From Candidatus Mailhella excrementigallinarum (GTDB lineage Bacteria; Desulfobacterota; Desulfovibrionia; Desulfovibrionales; Desulfovibrionaceae), in NCBI GenBank assembly GCA_944324075.1, contig CALUUZ010000010.1, forward strand, positions 1 to 64,000: a stretch of DNA of 64,000 nt. The letters are read 5' to 3'. This document shows positions 37,425 to 45,113 of this stretch, piece by piece. Both the position numbers and the translations under genes were made by a program. The notes beneath the pieces were generated by a model, which searched no databases, was not told where the DNA came from, and worked only from the letters and a program-made list of their open reading frames with translations. Every line of letters starts with the position of its first letter. Within the stretch, counting starts at the first letter, position 1.

Positions 37425-37979
37425 GTGACAAGCGACAATATATCTCGCTCCGTCATGCTGTCCATTCGTCCCGCTGGCACGCCTCCGCCCGAACGAGGAG
37501 AATGCGGCGCAGACCGGGCCGAATGGCAGGAAAGAATCGAGCATATCCTTCGGGAAGGAAGTCCCTTTCTGTCGGACAAACTTGACGATGCCTTGGATAC
37601 ATTGCAGGAGCACACTCTTGCGGATATCCATGCGCTTATGGAAAGCCTTGAAATATCATCCGCCAGAAGGCTCGTCTTCACGCTGGATAGAGAAGGCCGG
37701 CTGGATGCGGGGGAACATCCCCGGCGTGAAGCCCTTCGTGCCCTGCTCCGTGTTCATCCGGAAATCACCGGGAATATCCGTACCATGGCAGCCCTGGCTC
37801 TGGCAGAAAAGGGCATGGCAGAACTTCGCCTGGCCGATAAATTGCTCCGCAAGGCGCTTCAGGACGATGATACGGACAAGCCTCGGGATGACGGCGAAAT
37901 TCAGCCGATGCCCCTGTTTCAGGCCTGCCTGCAGGGCGCGCTGTCCCATTTTCACTTGCTGAAGAAAGACTGTTCTTAA
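37425..37979 (+). CDS. Hypothetical protein behind a sigma-54-like promoter
   Basis: A 184-residue soluble protein if translation starts at GTG 37425, which has an excellent ribosome site (GGGGGAGGAG, five bases upstream); a longer frame from 37311 lacks one. It is rich in Ala, Leu, Arg and Glu and mainly helical, with ALLRVHPEITGNIRTMAALALAEKGMAEL as its most structured part (given in parts: residues about 100-130). No known domain is recognised. The gene sits between the AI-2E family gene and motAB; a flagellum- or surface-related role is possible only by position. A terminator shared with motB lies behind it. Confidence 0.65.
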   Translation: MTSDNISRSVMLSIRPAGTPPPERGECGADRAEWQERIEHILREGSPFLSDKLDDALDTLQEHTLADIHALMESLEISSARRLVFTLDREGRLDAGEHPRREALRALLRVHPEITGNIRTMAALALAEKGMAELRLADKLLRKALQDDDTDKPRDDGEIQPMPLFQACLQGALSHFHLLKKDCS

Positions 37980-37987
37980 AGGAAGAA

Positions 37988-38011
37988 AAGGGAACGAAAA
38001 CTCGTCCCCTT
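37988..38011 (-). terminator. Terminator downstream of motB
   Basis: On the minus strand AAGGGGACGA and TCGTTCCCTT pair with one mismatch around GTTT, followed by TTCTTCC. It lies 40 bases after the motB stop and could also end transcription of the convergent gene on the plus strand. Confidence 0.6.
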
Positions 38012-38052
38012 CCCGCTGACGGCGGCTGAACCATGCCCTCTTGCGCCAGATG

Positions 38053-38763
38053 TCAATAAACTATCGAATAGGCCATGGCGTCGGGACGGTGGAAATGAAA
38101 CTCCAGCCGTCGGTTCCGTTTCCGGCTTTCTTCCGAATTGCCGGGCTCCAGTGGTCTGGTATCGCCATACCCCACTGCCCGTATGCGCGTGGGCGCCACG
38201 CCGCGCTCTGCAAGATAACGCGCCGCGGCGGCTGCCCGGGCGGCGGAAAGCTCCCAGCCTGACGGATAGGGAGAGCCGACCGCCTCTTCGCTGTCAGCAT
38301 GGCCCCGGATAACAAGATACAGATTGTATTCCCGCAGGATACCCAGAACTCCGTCGAGCACCTTGAGCGCCACGGGAGAAAAGTCCGCGCTGCCGGGTTT
38401 GAACAGGGCGTCATTGGAAATGCGCAGTTGAACCCCCACATCGTCCGCGCTCAGTCCGGAAGCACTTTGGGGAATGCCGTCCTGCATCAGCATGGTCTGG
38501 AGTTTCCGGGCGATCAGATAGTGGGAGCGCTCCAGTTCGGACATCTTGGACTCGCTGAGGTCAAGCTTGTCCGTACGGTTGATCAGGGCATTATTGGAAA
38601 TGGCGGAAACATTGGAAGCGTCGAGCAACGCCTCCTGCGCGAAATAGGAAGCCAGCCCTTCCTTTGTTTCCGGCGGAGTCATGTTGAGAATCCACATCAG
38701 CAGAAAGAACGCCATAAGAGCCGTCACAAAGTCGGCATAAGCCACTTTCCATGCACTGCTCAT
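38053..38763 (-). CDS. motB: Flagellar motor protein MotB
   Basis: A 236-residue stator protein. The single N-terminal membrane helix contains the proton-pathway Asp11 in AYADFVTALMAFFLLMW. The C-terminal OmpA-like peptidoglycan-binding domain has IRGHADSEE near residue 155 and AAARYLAERGVAPTRIRAVGYGD. It anchors the stator to the cell wall. Its ATG overlaps the motA stop by one base, so the two are translationally coupled. Confidence 0.95.
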   Translation of the reverse strand: MSSAWKVAYADFVTALMAFFLLMWILNMTPPETKEGLASYFAQEALLDASNVSAISNNALINRTDKLDLSESKMSELERSHYLIARKLQTMLMQDGIPQSASGLSADDVGVQLRISNDALFKPGSADFSPVALKVLDGVLGILREYNLYLVIRGHADSEEAVGSPYPSGWELSAARAAAAARYLAERGVAPTRIRAVGYGDTRPLEPGNSEESRKRNRRLEFHFHRPDAMAYSIVY

Positions 38764-39611
38764 CAGCCCTTCCTCACATATTCTTCCATCTCGCTGAATG
38801 TGGGACGATGGCCCTGAGGAATGGAGCGCCGCCCGTATTCCACGGCAATCAGCGGAGATGCCCCGCGCAGGGAAGCCGCTATGGCCTCCTTGATGGCGTT
38901 GTAATAGAAATGCTCTTCGTTAGCGAAGTGTTCCAGCTTTTCCCCCATGGGACCGAATATGCCGTAACAGAAAAGAATACCGGTGAACGTCCCCACCAGA
39001 GCGGCCCCGATATGGTGGCCCAGAACCTCAGGAGGTTCATTGATCATGGACATGGTGAGCACCACCCCCATGACGGCCGCCACAATTCCCATGCCGGGCA
39101 GGGACTCCGCCATGTGCGTGATTCCATGGGCCGGAGTAAGGTCTTCCTCCAGAGAAACCCGCATATCCAGCTTCATCAGGTTTTCGATTTCACCCTGATC
39201 GCCTGTAGTGACATAAACCCGCAGCGTATCCGCGATAAAGTTCACAGCTCCGGGCTTTGCGGCTATGGACGGATATTTGCCGAAGATCGCGCTGTTTTCC
39301 GGTTTTTCAATATCCTGTTCCAGACTGAGGGGACCATCCCGGTTCATCTTGTTAAAAATGAAAAAGAGCAGTGCCAGCATTTCCAGATACTGCTCCCTGC
39401 CTATGCCGGGATCTCTGAAGAGACGTTTCAGACTTTGCAGCAGCAGCCGCCCGGAGTATCTGGTCTGCGCACCGAGAAAGGCTCCCAATCCCGCTCCGAC
39501 GATGATCAGCAGCTCGGCGGGCTGCCAAAGCATAAGCGGGTTGCCGTTCTCCAGCATGAAACCGCCGAGGACTGAACCTATGACAATGACATAGCCTATG
39601 ATCAGAAACAT
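38763..39611 (-). CDS. motA: Flagellar motor protein MotA
   Basis: A 282-residue stator protein with four membrane helices: two near the N-terminus (IIGYVIVIGSVLGGFML and LLIIVGAGLGAFLGA) and two near residues 170-215, including MGIVAAVMGVVLTM and the Pro-containing segment after it. The cytoplasmic loop between them carries charged residues for contact with FliG, and the C-terminus ends in RPTFSEMEEYVR. With MotB it forms the proton channel that drives rotation. ATG 39611 begins the family's usual N-terminus. Confidence 0.95.
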   Translation of the reverse strand: MFLIIGYVIVIGSVLGGFMLENGNPLMLWQPAELLIIVGAGLGAFLGAQTRYSGRLLLQSLKRLFRDPGIGREQYLEMLALLFFIFNKMNRDGPLSLEQDIEKPENSAIFGKYPSIAAKPGAVNFIADTLRVYVTTGDQGEIENLMKLDMRVSLEEDLTPAHGITHMAESLPGMGIVAAVMGVVLTMSMINEPPEVLGHHIGAALVGTFTGILFCYGIFGPMGEKLEHFANEEHFYYNAIKEAIAASLRGASPLIAVEYGRRSIPQGHRPTFSEMEEYVRKG

Positions 39612-39825
39612 ACAGATGATCCGCTTTTAAAATTAATACCCTGTCACCTGAACACACGAAGGCTTCCTTTTTCCTTACGCGAAGCGCCTTTCTTCGTCAA
39701 AGAACTCTTATCGGCAGTTCCGGCATTTTCCCATGGGCGGCAAGTTGCAAGACTTGTTTTTTTTCTGTCTCTGGGGCAAAAAAGGTTGCGTGCACAATCA
39801 ACATTTCAGTCATTCGGCGGTCGGT

Positions 39826-40440
39826 ATGACAAAAAAGGAAGCGCTGCTCAAAGCGGCAAAAGAACTGTTTGGCGAATATGGCTTTGCCGAAACGACATTC
39901 AAAAAAATTTCCGAGCGCGCTGGCGTGGCGCTTGGTCTGCTTACACATCATTACGGCAACAAGGAAAAGCTCTTTCTGGCAGCAGGCATGGATGTACTCA
40001 ACAACTTTCTGCGAGTACTGACCAGAGCGACTTCGCGCTGCACAACCGGACGTGAAGGAGTTCTTGCCTTCTGCCGCGCCTACCTGGAATTTTCCCTCGA
40101 TCCTTCCTCCTACTGGCTCGTACTTGTGCGCTGTTCCCCCTACAGTGACATGAAAGTAAGCGAAGACTGCGACATCATGTTCCGCAAGTTCGCGGAAGTG
40201 CATCTTCTGCTTGAAGAGCAAATTCGCCGGGGTATGGAAGACGGTACGCTGCCTACCCTGCCCGCAGCAGCGACAGCCCAAGTCATCGTCGCGCTCATGG
40301 TGGGGGCAAACCGAACCAGGGTACTGACCCCCTATTCCTACACCGTCCCGCATCTCTACGAAGAAACGCTGCGCTTTGTGGAGCGTGCCGTCAGCCTTCC
40401 CAACACGTCAGATATGATCTCTCCGGCGAGCGAACGCTGA
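39826..40440 (+). CDS. TetR/AcrR family transcriptional regulator
   Basis: A 204-residue regulator. The N-terminal helix-turn-helix is clear: KEALLKAAKELFGEYGFAETTFKKISERAGVALGLLTHHYGNKEKLF (residues 3-50, given in parts), with the typical LxxHYGNKEKL. The C-terminal part is the ligand-binding dimerisation domain, whose ligand cannot be inferred. I start at ATG 39826 because the upstream frame is low-complexity. Its stop overlaps the uppP start by one base (TGATG), so the two are translated together and it may regulate uppP and itself. Confidence 0.92.
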   Translation: MTKKEALLKAAKELFGEYGFAETTFKKISERAGVALGLLTHHYGNKEKLFLAAGMDVLNNFLRVLTRATSRCTTGREGVLAFCRAYLEFSLDPSSYWLVLVRCSPYSDMKVSEDCDIMFRKFAEVHLLLEEQIRRGMEDGTLPTLPAAATAQVIVALMVGANRTRVLTPYSYTVPHLYEETLRFVERAVSLPNTSDMISPASER

Positions 40441-41258
40441 TGGAAGCTCTGTCAACTGCCGTTTTGCTCGGTCTGGTGGAAGGCCTGACCGAATTTCTGC
40501 CGGTTTCTTCCACAGGACATCTCATTCTGGCGGGAGAGGCTCTCGGTTTTTCCGGACCCAAGGCCGCCACGTTTGAAATAGCCATACAGTTTGGCGCGAT
40601 TCTGGCCGTGCTCTGCCTGTATCGCGAGCGTTTTCTCGGACTGCTCAGGCCCGCCCCGGAAAAAAATCCGCGGGCCTTCGCAGGTCTGCGCGGGATAGGG
40701 CTGCTGCTTCTGACAACATTGCCCGGTGCCGTCATGGGGCTGCTGGCAGGAGATTTCATCAAGAACCACCTGTTTACACCGGCTTCCGTTGCCTCGGCTC
40801 TCCTTGCCGGGGCACTGCTCATGCTGCTGGTGGAATGGCGCAACGCCTGTTCCCTCAGAACAAGCCGCTGCAATTCGCTCGATGAACTGACACCGGTACT
40901 GGCGCTCGGCATCGGATGTTGCCAGTGCATGGCGCTATGGCCCGGTTTCTCCCGTTCGGCATCCACCATCATGGGAGGAATGCTCCTTGGCATGCGCCGG
41001 GAAACAGCGGCCGAGTACTCTTTCCTCGCCGCAGTTCCCCTCATCACCGGTGCGGTCGGATACGATCTGCTGAAGTCCCTGTCTCTCTTCAATCCGGCTG
41101 ATTTACCCTTTTTCGCCGTCGGTTCTCTTTTCGCCTTTCTTTCCGCCATGATTGCCATAAAGGCATTTATCACTCTGCTCGGAAAAATTACCCTCCGCCC
41201 CTTTGCCATTTATCGTATTTTTCTTGTAATTCCGGTATATTGGTTTATGCTTCATTAA
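40440..41258 (+). CDS. uppP: Undecaprenyl-diphosphate phosphatase
   Basis: A 272-residue inner-membrane enzyme that recycles the lipid carrier undecaprenyl diphosphate for peptidoglycan and O-antigen synthesis; excess gives bacitracin resistance. Eight hydrophobic segments are present. The two catalytic motifs are intact: LGLVEGLTEFLPVSSTGHL at residues 10-28 and WPGFSRSASTIMGGMLLGM near residue 165. It is translationally coupled to an upstream TetR-type gene, an unusual arrangement. Confidence 0.95.
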   Translation: MEALSTAVLLGLVEGLTEFLPVSSTGHLILAGEALGFSGPKAATFEIAIQFGAILAVLCLYRERFLGLLRPAPEKNPRAFAGLRGIGLLLLTTLPGAVMGLLAGDFIKNHLFTPASVASALLAGALLMLLVEWRNACSLRTSRCNSLDELTPVLALGIGCCQCMALWPGFSRSASTIMGGMLLGMRRETAAEYSFLAAVPLITGAVGYDLLKSLSLFNPADLPFFAVGSLFAFLSAMIAIKAFITLLGKITLRPFAIYRIFLVIPVYWFMLH

Positions 41259-41274
41259 TTTCTCAAAAAAATGC

Positions 41275-41303
41275 TTGCCATATGGATCACTTTCAGCTAT
41301 AAG
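41275..41303 (+). promoter_or_regulatory. Promoter of tRNA-Met
   Basis: -35 TTGCCA (41275-41280), 17-base spacer, -10 TATAAG (41298-41303). It is preceded by AAAAAAATGC, shared with the other two tRNA promoters. Predicted start is near 41310, at the edge of the palindrome at 41311-41327. Confidence 0.7.
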
Positions 41304-41310
41304 GCTTTCT

Positions 41311-41327
41311 CGCGACAAGTTGTCGCG
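41311..41327. promoter_or_regulatory. Palindrome in the tRNA-Met leader
   Basis: CGCGACA-AGT-TGTCGCG is a perfect 7-base hairpin placed at the predicted transcription start and ending five bases before the mature tRNA. It could be an operator or a leader hairpin recognised during 5' processing. Confidence 0.5.
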
Positions 41328-41332
41328 TCCGT

Positions 41333-41409
41333 GGCAAGGTAGCTCAGTTGGTTAGAGCATACGGTTCATACCCGTAGTGTCGAGAGTTCAAATCTCCCCC
41401 TTGCTACCA
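41333..41409 (+). tRNA. tRNA-Met (anticodon CAT)
   Basis: 77 bases with acceptor GGCAAGG/CCTTGCT (one G-U pair), discriminator A and encoded CCA. The anticodon loop is TTCATAC with anticodon CAT. The D-arm AGCTCAGTTGGTTAGAGC and T-arm AGAGTTCAAATCTC are intact. The first pair is G-U, so it is not an initiator (which has an unpaired 1-72). An isoleucine tRNA with modified CAT cannot be excluded from sequence alone. Confidence 0.93.
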
Positions 41410-41419
41410 TCAAGAGAAA

Positions 41420-41462
41420 AAGAGGCTCAAGGATTTATTGTTATCCTTGAGCCTCTTATCTT
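41420..41462 (+). terminator. Strong intrinsic terminator after tRNA-Met
   Basis: AAGAGGCTCAAGGAT (41420-41434) and ATCCTTGAGCCTCTT (41443-41457) form a perfect 15-base stem around TTATTGTT, followed by ATCTTTTT. Confidence 0.9.
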
Positions 41463-41572
41463 TTTAAGACACAGCAACACTCCTCAGAGCCGCCCTGTAA
41501 AACCCTGCCCCATCATGATGCCAAAGCATCTTGTCCCCAGACGATTCCAAACACAGCCTTGATAAATGTTTC

Positions 41573-41635
41573 AATCCGCGCGATCCCCATCCGCCGACTG
41601 ACTGAAGCAGCCGACGGATGGGGATCGCGCGGATT
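41573..41635. repeat. Perfect 21-base inverted repeat
   Basis: The arm at 41573-41593 (AATCCGCGCGATCCCCATC-CG) is the exact reverse complement of 41615-41635, with a 21-base loop between. There is no T-run. It lies between two tRNA genes and does not overlap any coding frame. Confidence 0.75.
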
Positions 41636-41740
41636 GCCCCTCCCTGAAGGGAGGGGGTACGGAAAAGAATTTCAGCGGCTTCGCCGTCGTGCCAACTCCT
41701 CTTTTCCCCCTGAAGGGGGGGAGGTCTCAAACCACAAAGG
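41636..41740. repeat. G/C-tract palindromes, MITE-like or repeat-family sequence
   Basis: Two small palindromes, CCCCTCCCT-GA-AGGGAGGGG (41637-41656) and CCCCCT-GA-AGGGGG (about 41705-41720), flank CGGCTTCGCCG and GTGCCAACTCC. The symmetric layout resembles short non-autonomous repeats seen in many gut bacteria. The rest of the stretch to 41790 shows no gene. Confidence 0.45.
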
Positions 41741-41790
41741 AATTTTTGATGAAAGCATTGGAAGCAACAGGTGGAAAACAGCCCGACAGA

Positions 41791-41825
41791 CAAAAAGTCC
41801 GCAGCCTTTAACCAGCTACGGACTT
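41791..41825 (-). terminator. Terminator of tRNA-Leu(GAG)
   Basis: On the minus strand AAGTCCGTAGC (41825-41815) pairs with GCTGCGGACTT (41805-41795), with one G-U, followed by TTTTTG. It lies 26 bases after the tRNA. Confidence 0.8.
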
Positions 41826-41850
41826 ATACGAACTTCAACGAAAATATTTA

Positions 41851-41935
41851 TGGTGCCCAGGGGGAGACTCGAACTCCCACGACATTCGTCACTACCACCT
41901 CAAGATAGCGTGTCTACCAGTTCCACCACCTGGGC
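41851..41935 (-). tRNA. tRNA-Leu (anticodon GAG)
   Basis: 85 bases on the minus strand: acceptor GCCCAGG/CCTGGGC, discriminator A and encoded CCA. The anticodon arm CTATC-TTGAGGT-GGTAG gives anticodon GAG. The long variable arm and GTAGACACGC context are class II leucine features. The T-arm AGTTCGAGTCTC is intact. Confidence 0.95.
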
Positions 41936-41945
41936 ACGAAGAGGA

Positions 41946-41974
41946 TATTTATAGAAAAAGTTCTCGCTTGGCAA
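41946..41974 (-). promoter_or_regulatory. Promoter of tRNA-Leu(GAG)
   Basis: Minus strand: -35 TTGCCA (41974-41969), 17-base spacer, -10 TAAATA (41951-41946); TATAAA with a 15-base spacer overlaps it. The -35 is preceded by an A-tract and TGC, as at the other tRNA genes. The tRNA starts 11 bases downstream of the -10. Confidence 0.65.
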
Positions 41975-41993
41975 GCATTTTTTTTAAAAATTT

Positions 41994-42503
41994 TCATTCG
42001 CGCAGCGTCGCCACACAACCATGTGGATTTATAAGCAAATCAAGAGCATCACAGATATCGGAAACGCAGATGTCGGAAACAGAAAATGCCCCCGGCGAAC
42101 AGCCTTCCGGCCCCATGACACAAATGGAAAGCCCTGCCGCCTCCAGCATGAGCTTGTCTATGACTCCGTTTCCCACGGCACAGCAACTTTTTTCACCGAG
42201 CTTCTGGATAAATGTCAGTTTTTCCCGAGCACCGCTCACAGAAGGGTTTCCAGTCAGAACAGCGACAGCTATACGGCCGGAATCCAGTTCCTGTTCAAGC
42301 TCCGACTTCAGGTTCCCTTTCGCCCCACCATAAGTATCCGCCGTCAGCACATGAATCTGAAGCGATTTCGTCAATGTGCGCAGACGCTCAGCGACACCGG
42401 GCAGCAATTTTCCCCCGGCCGCAAGTGTGCCGTTGTAGTCCAGCACCAGGTGACGCAGGGATATCACATCCCCTCCGGGAATACAGAGCGTTATTCCATG
42501 CAT
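41994..42503 (-). CDS. HAD-like hydrolase
   Basis: A 169-residue protein with the first HAD motif HLVLDYNGTLAAGG near residue 18, where the two Asp/Asn positions read DYNGT instead of the usual DxDGT. Later VLTADTYGGAK and AVGNGVIDKLML match motifs II and IV. This short form is often annotated as P-type-ATPase-like HAD protein. Catalysis is uncertain because the second Asp is Asn. ATG 42503 is preceded by AGGAAAGGG. It lies 14 bases after the pstB stop and is probably the last gene of the pst transcript. Confidence 0.75.
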   Translation of the reverse strand: MHGITLCIPGGDVISLRHLVLDYNGTLAAGGKLLPGVAERLRTLTKSLQIHVLTADTYGGAKGNLKSELEQELDSGRIAVAVLTGNPSVSGAREKLTFIQKLGEKSCCAVGNGVIDKLMLEAAGLSICVMGPEGCSPGAFSVSDICVSDICDALDLLINPHGCVATLRE

Positions 42504-42517
42504 GATTCCCTTTCTCC

Positions 42518-43297
42518 TCACAGCAGTCTTTCCGGCGCAACCCCCAGCAGTCCGCTCAATTCTCTTTCGGTCGTACTTGCGCGACCCTCCAGCCTGTGCG
42601 TCAGCATTCCGTTCTCCATCACAAGAAGCCTGTCTCCCATCTGCAGGGCCTGCCGCAGGCTGTGAGAAACCATAATCAGGGGATAACGCTCCGCAAGGTT
42701 TCGCAGCAGTTCCTCTACCTCGGCCGTAGCATGGACATCCAGCGAGGCAGTCGGTTCATCCAGCAGCAATATGGAAGGTTCGAGAGCCAGAGCGCGGGCC
42801 AGACAAAGCCGTTGCTGCTGCCCGCCGGAAAGATGTTCCGCTGGCATATGCAGCCGCTCCATCACATCCTTCCACAGTCCGACATCCTCAAGAGCTTTCC
42901 GCACACGGTCGGCAAGTTCGGATTTCGGGCATTCCGCCACAGTCAGCAACGGAATGGCTATATTATGAAACACGGACACGGGAAAGACATTGGGACTCTG
43001 GAAGACCATACCCACCAGCCGGCGCAGCTCCGGAAGGGGGCGGGGCCTTACGCCGGGAGCGGGATACACGGCTTCCGGTCCCGCGCCCAGATTCAGCTCC
43101 ACCCTGCCTGAAGTCCGGCATCCGGGGAATTCCTCATTCAGGCGGTTCAATACCCGCAAAAGCGTTGTCTTGCCACATCCTGACCGGCCGATAATGACGG
43201 ATATCCCCCGGTCAGGCAAGCTGGCGCTCACACCCCGCACCACGTCGCGCCCATTGAACGCCACATGCACATCTTCCATCTCTACGGCGGCCTTCAC
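42518..43297 (-). CDS. pstB: Phosphate-type ABC transporter ATPase (PstB-like)
   Basis: A 259-residue ATPase with Walker A GRSGCGKTTLL near residue 38, Q-loop FQSPNVFP near residue 103, signature LSGGQQQRLCLARAL near residue 160 and Walker B ILLLDEPTASLD near residue 180. FQSPNVFP replaces the FQxPNPFP typical of PstB, so the call rests mainly on gene order. It starts with GTG 43297, overlapping the pstA stop by four bases, and is last of pstS-pstC-pstA-pstB. Confidence 0.85.
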   Translation of the reverse strand: MKAAVEMEDVHVAFNGRDVVRGVSASLPDRGISVIIGRSGCGKTTLLRVLNRLNEEFPGCRTSGRVELNLGAGPEAVYPAPGVRPRPLPELRRLVGMVFQSPNVFPVSVFHNIAIPLLTVAECPKSELADRVRKALEDVGLWKDVMERLHMPAEHLSGGQQQRLCLARALALEPSILLLDEPTASLDVHATAEVEELLRNLAERYPLIMVSHSLRQALQMGDRLLVMENGMLTHRLEGRASTTERELSGLLGVAPERLL

Positions 43298-44181
43298 GCG
43301 TCACCTCCCCGCCAACGGCGGCGGTATCCATTCTCCAGAAAACGGGCAGCGCACAGCAGCATCACTGAAATGCCGAGCAGCACCAGTGCGGTGCCGAATC
43401 CCCGCAGAAGTTCAGCCTGATCCTGATATTGCGCCGCCGTGTAATAAATACTGAATGACAGAGACTCAAACTTGTCCGTCAGCCCGGCGGGCAGCCCTGC
43501 ATTGGCAACTACGCCGGTGAACATGATTACGGCTGTATCCTCGGCCGCCCTCCCCAGAGCCAGAACCACCCCGCCGCCGATTCCCCGCACCGAGATCGGC
43601 AAAAGAACGTGGCTCAAACGCCGGGCAGGCGTCATGCCCAGAGCGGACGCGGCCAGCCTCAGACTGTCCGGCACGGCTTCCAGAGCTTCACGGGTTGTCG
43701 CCACGAGTACGGGCAGAACCAGAAGCGCAAGGCAGGAAGCCGCCAGCAGCATTCCGGTATTCGCCCTGGGGGCAACGCTGTGCCGCAACAGCAGGATCAG
43801 TGAAAAACCAAACAGCCCCATAACGATGGACGGCATGCCGGCCAGCATGTTCACCGCCCCGCCGATACGGCGCTTCCATGCGGGAGAGGCATACTCCGCA
43901 AGATATATTCCGCAGCCTACACCGGGAAAAACAGCCAGAAGCAGCGTCAGTCCCACCAGGCACAGGGTTCCCGCGCAAGCGGGCCAGATACCGTCCCATA
44001 CGGGGCGTGCGCCCGTCAGGCCGTCCCATACAGGAGTAGAGCCGAAAAACAGGGAAAGCCGCAGCGTGGGGGCGCCGCGCCAGGAAAGATACCCGATCAG
44101 CGTCCCCACGCAGACCAGCAGCAGTGCGGGAGCTGTTCCGGCGGCAAGCCGAAACAGATGCAGCGAAAATGGACGCTTCAT
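43294..44181 (-). CDS. pstA: Phosphate ABC transporter permease PstA
   Basis: A 295-residue permease with six membrane segments and the inner-membrane-component loop EALEAVPDSLRLAASALGMTPARR (residues about 180-205, given in parts) that contacts the ATPase. GRAAEDTAVIMFTG matches the PstA-type segment GRAxGETAP. ATG 44181 overlaps the pstC stop (ATGA), which rules out the longer upstream frame. Confidence 0.9.
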   Translation of the reverse strand: MKRPFSLHLFRLAAGTAPALLLVCVGTLIGYLSWRGAPTLRLSLFFGSTPVWDGLTGARPVWDGIWPACAGTLCLVGLTLLLAVFPGVGCGIYLAEYASPAWKRRIGGAVNMLAGMPSIVMGLFGFSLILLLRHSVAPRANTGMLLAASCLALLVLPVLVATTREALEAVPDSLRLAASALGMTPARRLSHVLLPISVRGIGGGVVLALGRAAEDTAVIMFTGVVANAGLPAGLTDKFESLSFSIYYTAAQYQDQAELLRGFGTALVLLGISVMLLCAARFLENGYRRRWRGGDA

Positions 44182-45104
44182 CTTCTCCCTCCTTTCCTCT
44201 CCTGGCGGGATGAACATTCCAGCCGGCAAGCGCACAGGCTGACAAGCGCATTGATCAGCAAAAGCAAGGCTCCGGCCATGAAAAGGGAATTATAGGCGGC
44301 GCCTCCCACTTCGTTGGAGGTGACCATGGCCATATGCGCAGTGAGGGTACGCAGGCCGGCGGAACAGGCATACGGCATTTGGGGGGCATTGCCCGCCAGC
44401 ATGAGGGGGATGAGCGTATCACCCACGGCACGGCCAAATCCAAGCACAAGCGAGGAGAACAGCGTCTTTTTCGCCTCCGGCAGGACAAAAAACCACATCA
44501 AATCCATACGGGTGAAGCCGAGTGCCAGACCGCCGGGCAGAAGCCGCTCCAGGCGGGGAGCCAGCCCTGCCGAAAGCAGCAGCACAATGGTGGGAAGAAT
44601 CAGGACGGCCAGCATAAGAGCGGCGCTCAACCAGCAGAAGCCTGTGCCCCCGACTGTCTCGCGCACAAGGGGAGTCAGCAGGAAAACGGCGGCAAATCCA
44701 TACACAACTGTAGGAATGGCAGTCATGATCCGTACCAGAAATCCTACGATGCTCCGAGCCGAACGCGCGAATCCGGACTGCCCGTTCACGGGGCAAAACA
44801 GCCAGCAGCATAGCACAAGCCCAAACGGCCAGCCGATGCACAGTGCCGACAGCGCCAGAACCAGGCTCCCGGCAATCATCGCCTGAATGCCGAACTGCCC
44901 CTGTCCAGGCGCCCATATCCGGGAAAAGGGTCCCCCCGCGCTCTGCTCCGTAAACACAGGAAGAGCAAACGCAATGATCATGAGGAAGAGCAGCAGGATG
45001 CCGAGAACAGCGATACCCGCCGCAAAGCGCAGTACGCTTCGGGCGGGATCGCGTCCAGATGCTCCGCGCTCTTCCGCAGGCACCGCGGAAGAAGACGGTT
45101 TCAT
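44178..45104 (-). CDS. pstC: Phosphate ABC transporter permease PstC
   Basis: A 308-residue permease with six membrane helices. After a Ser/Glu-rich N-terminus the first helix is FAAGIAVLGILLLFLMIIAFALP (in parts). IMTAIPTVVYGFAAVFLL resembles the PstC P-S-V-V-Y-G-x-x-G motif, and LGFGRAVGDTLIPLMLAGNAP matches GRAxGETMAV-type. It forms the channel with PstA. It lies nine bases after pstS. Confidence 0.9.
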   Translation of the reverse strand: MKPSSSAVPAEERGASGRDPARSVLRFAAGIAVLGILLLFLMIIAFALPVFTEQSAGGPFSRIWAPGQGQFGIQAMIAGSLVLALSALCIGWPFGLVLCCWLFCPVNGQSGFARSARSIVGFLVRIMTAIPTVVYGFAAVFLLTPLVRETVGGTGFCWLSAALMLAVLILPTIVLLLSAGLAPRLERLLPGGLALGFTRMDLMWFFVLPEAKKTLFSSLVLGFGRAVGDTLIPLMLAGNAPQMPYACSAGLRTLTAHMAMVTSNEVGGAAYNSLFMAGALLLLINALVSLCACRLECSSRQERKGGRR

Positions 45105-45113
45105 GGAGTAGTG

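Noticed and set aside
39612-39700. Flagellar sigma-28 promoter for motA
   Set aside because: No TAAAGTTT-like and GCCGATAA-like boxes at the right spacing were found in the motA upstream region.
41851-41935. Second attachment site copy for the tRNA-Leu(CAG) island
   Set aside because: The similarity to 20920-21006 is that of two leucine tRNAs (different acceptor stem and anticodon), not a duplicated att core.
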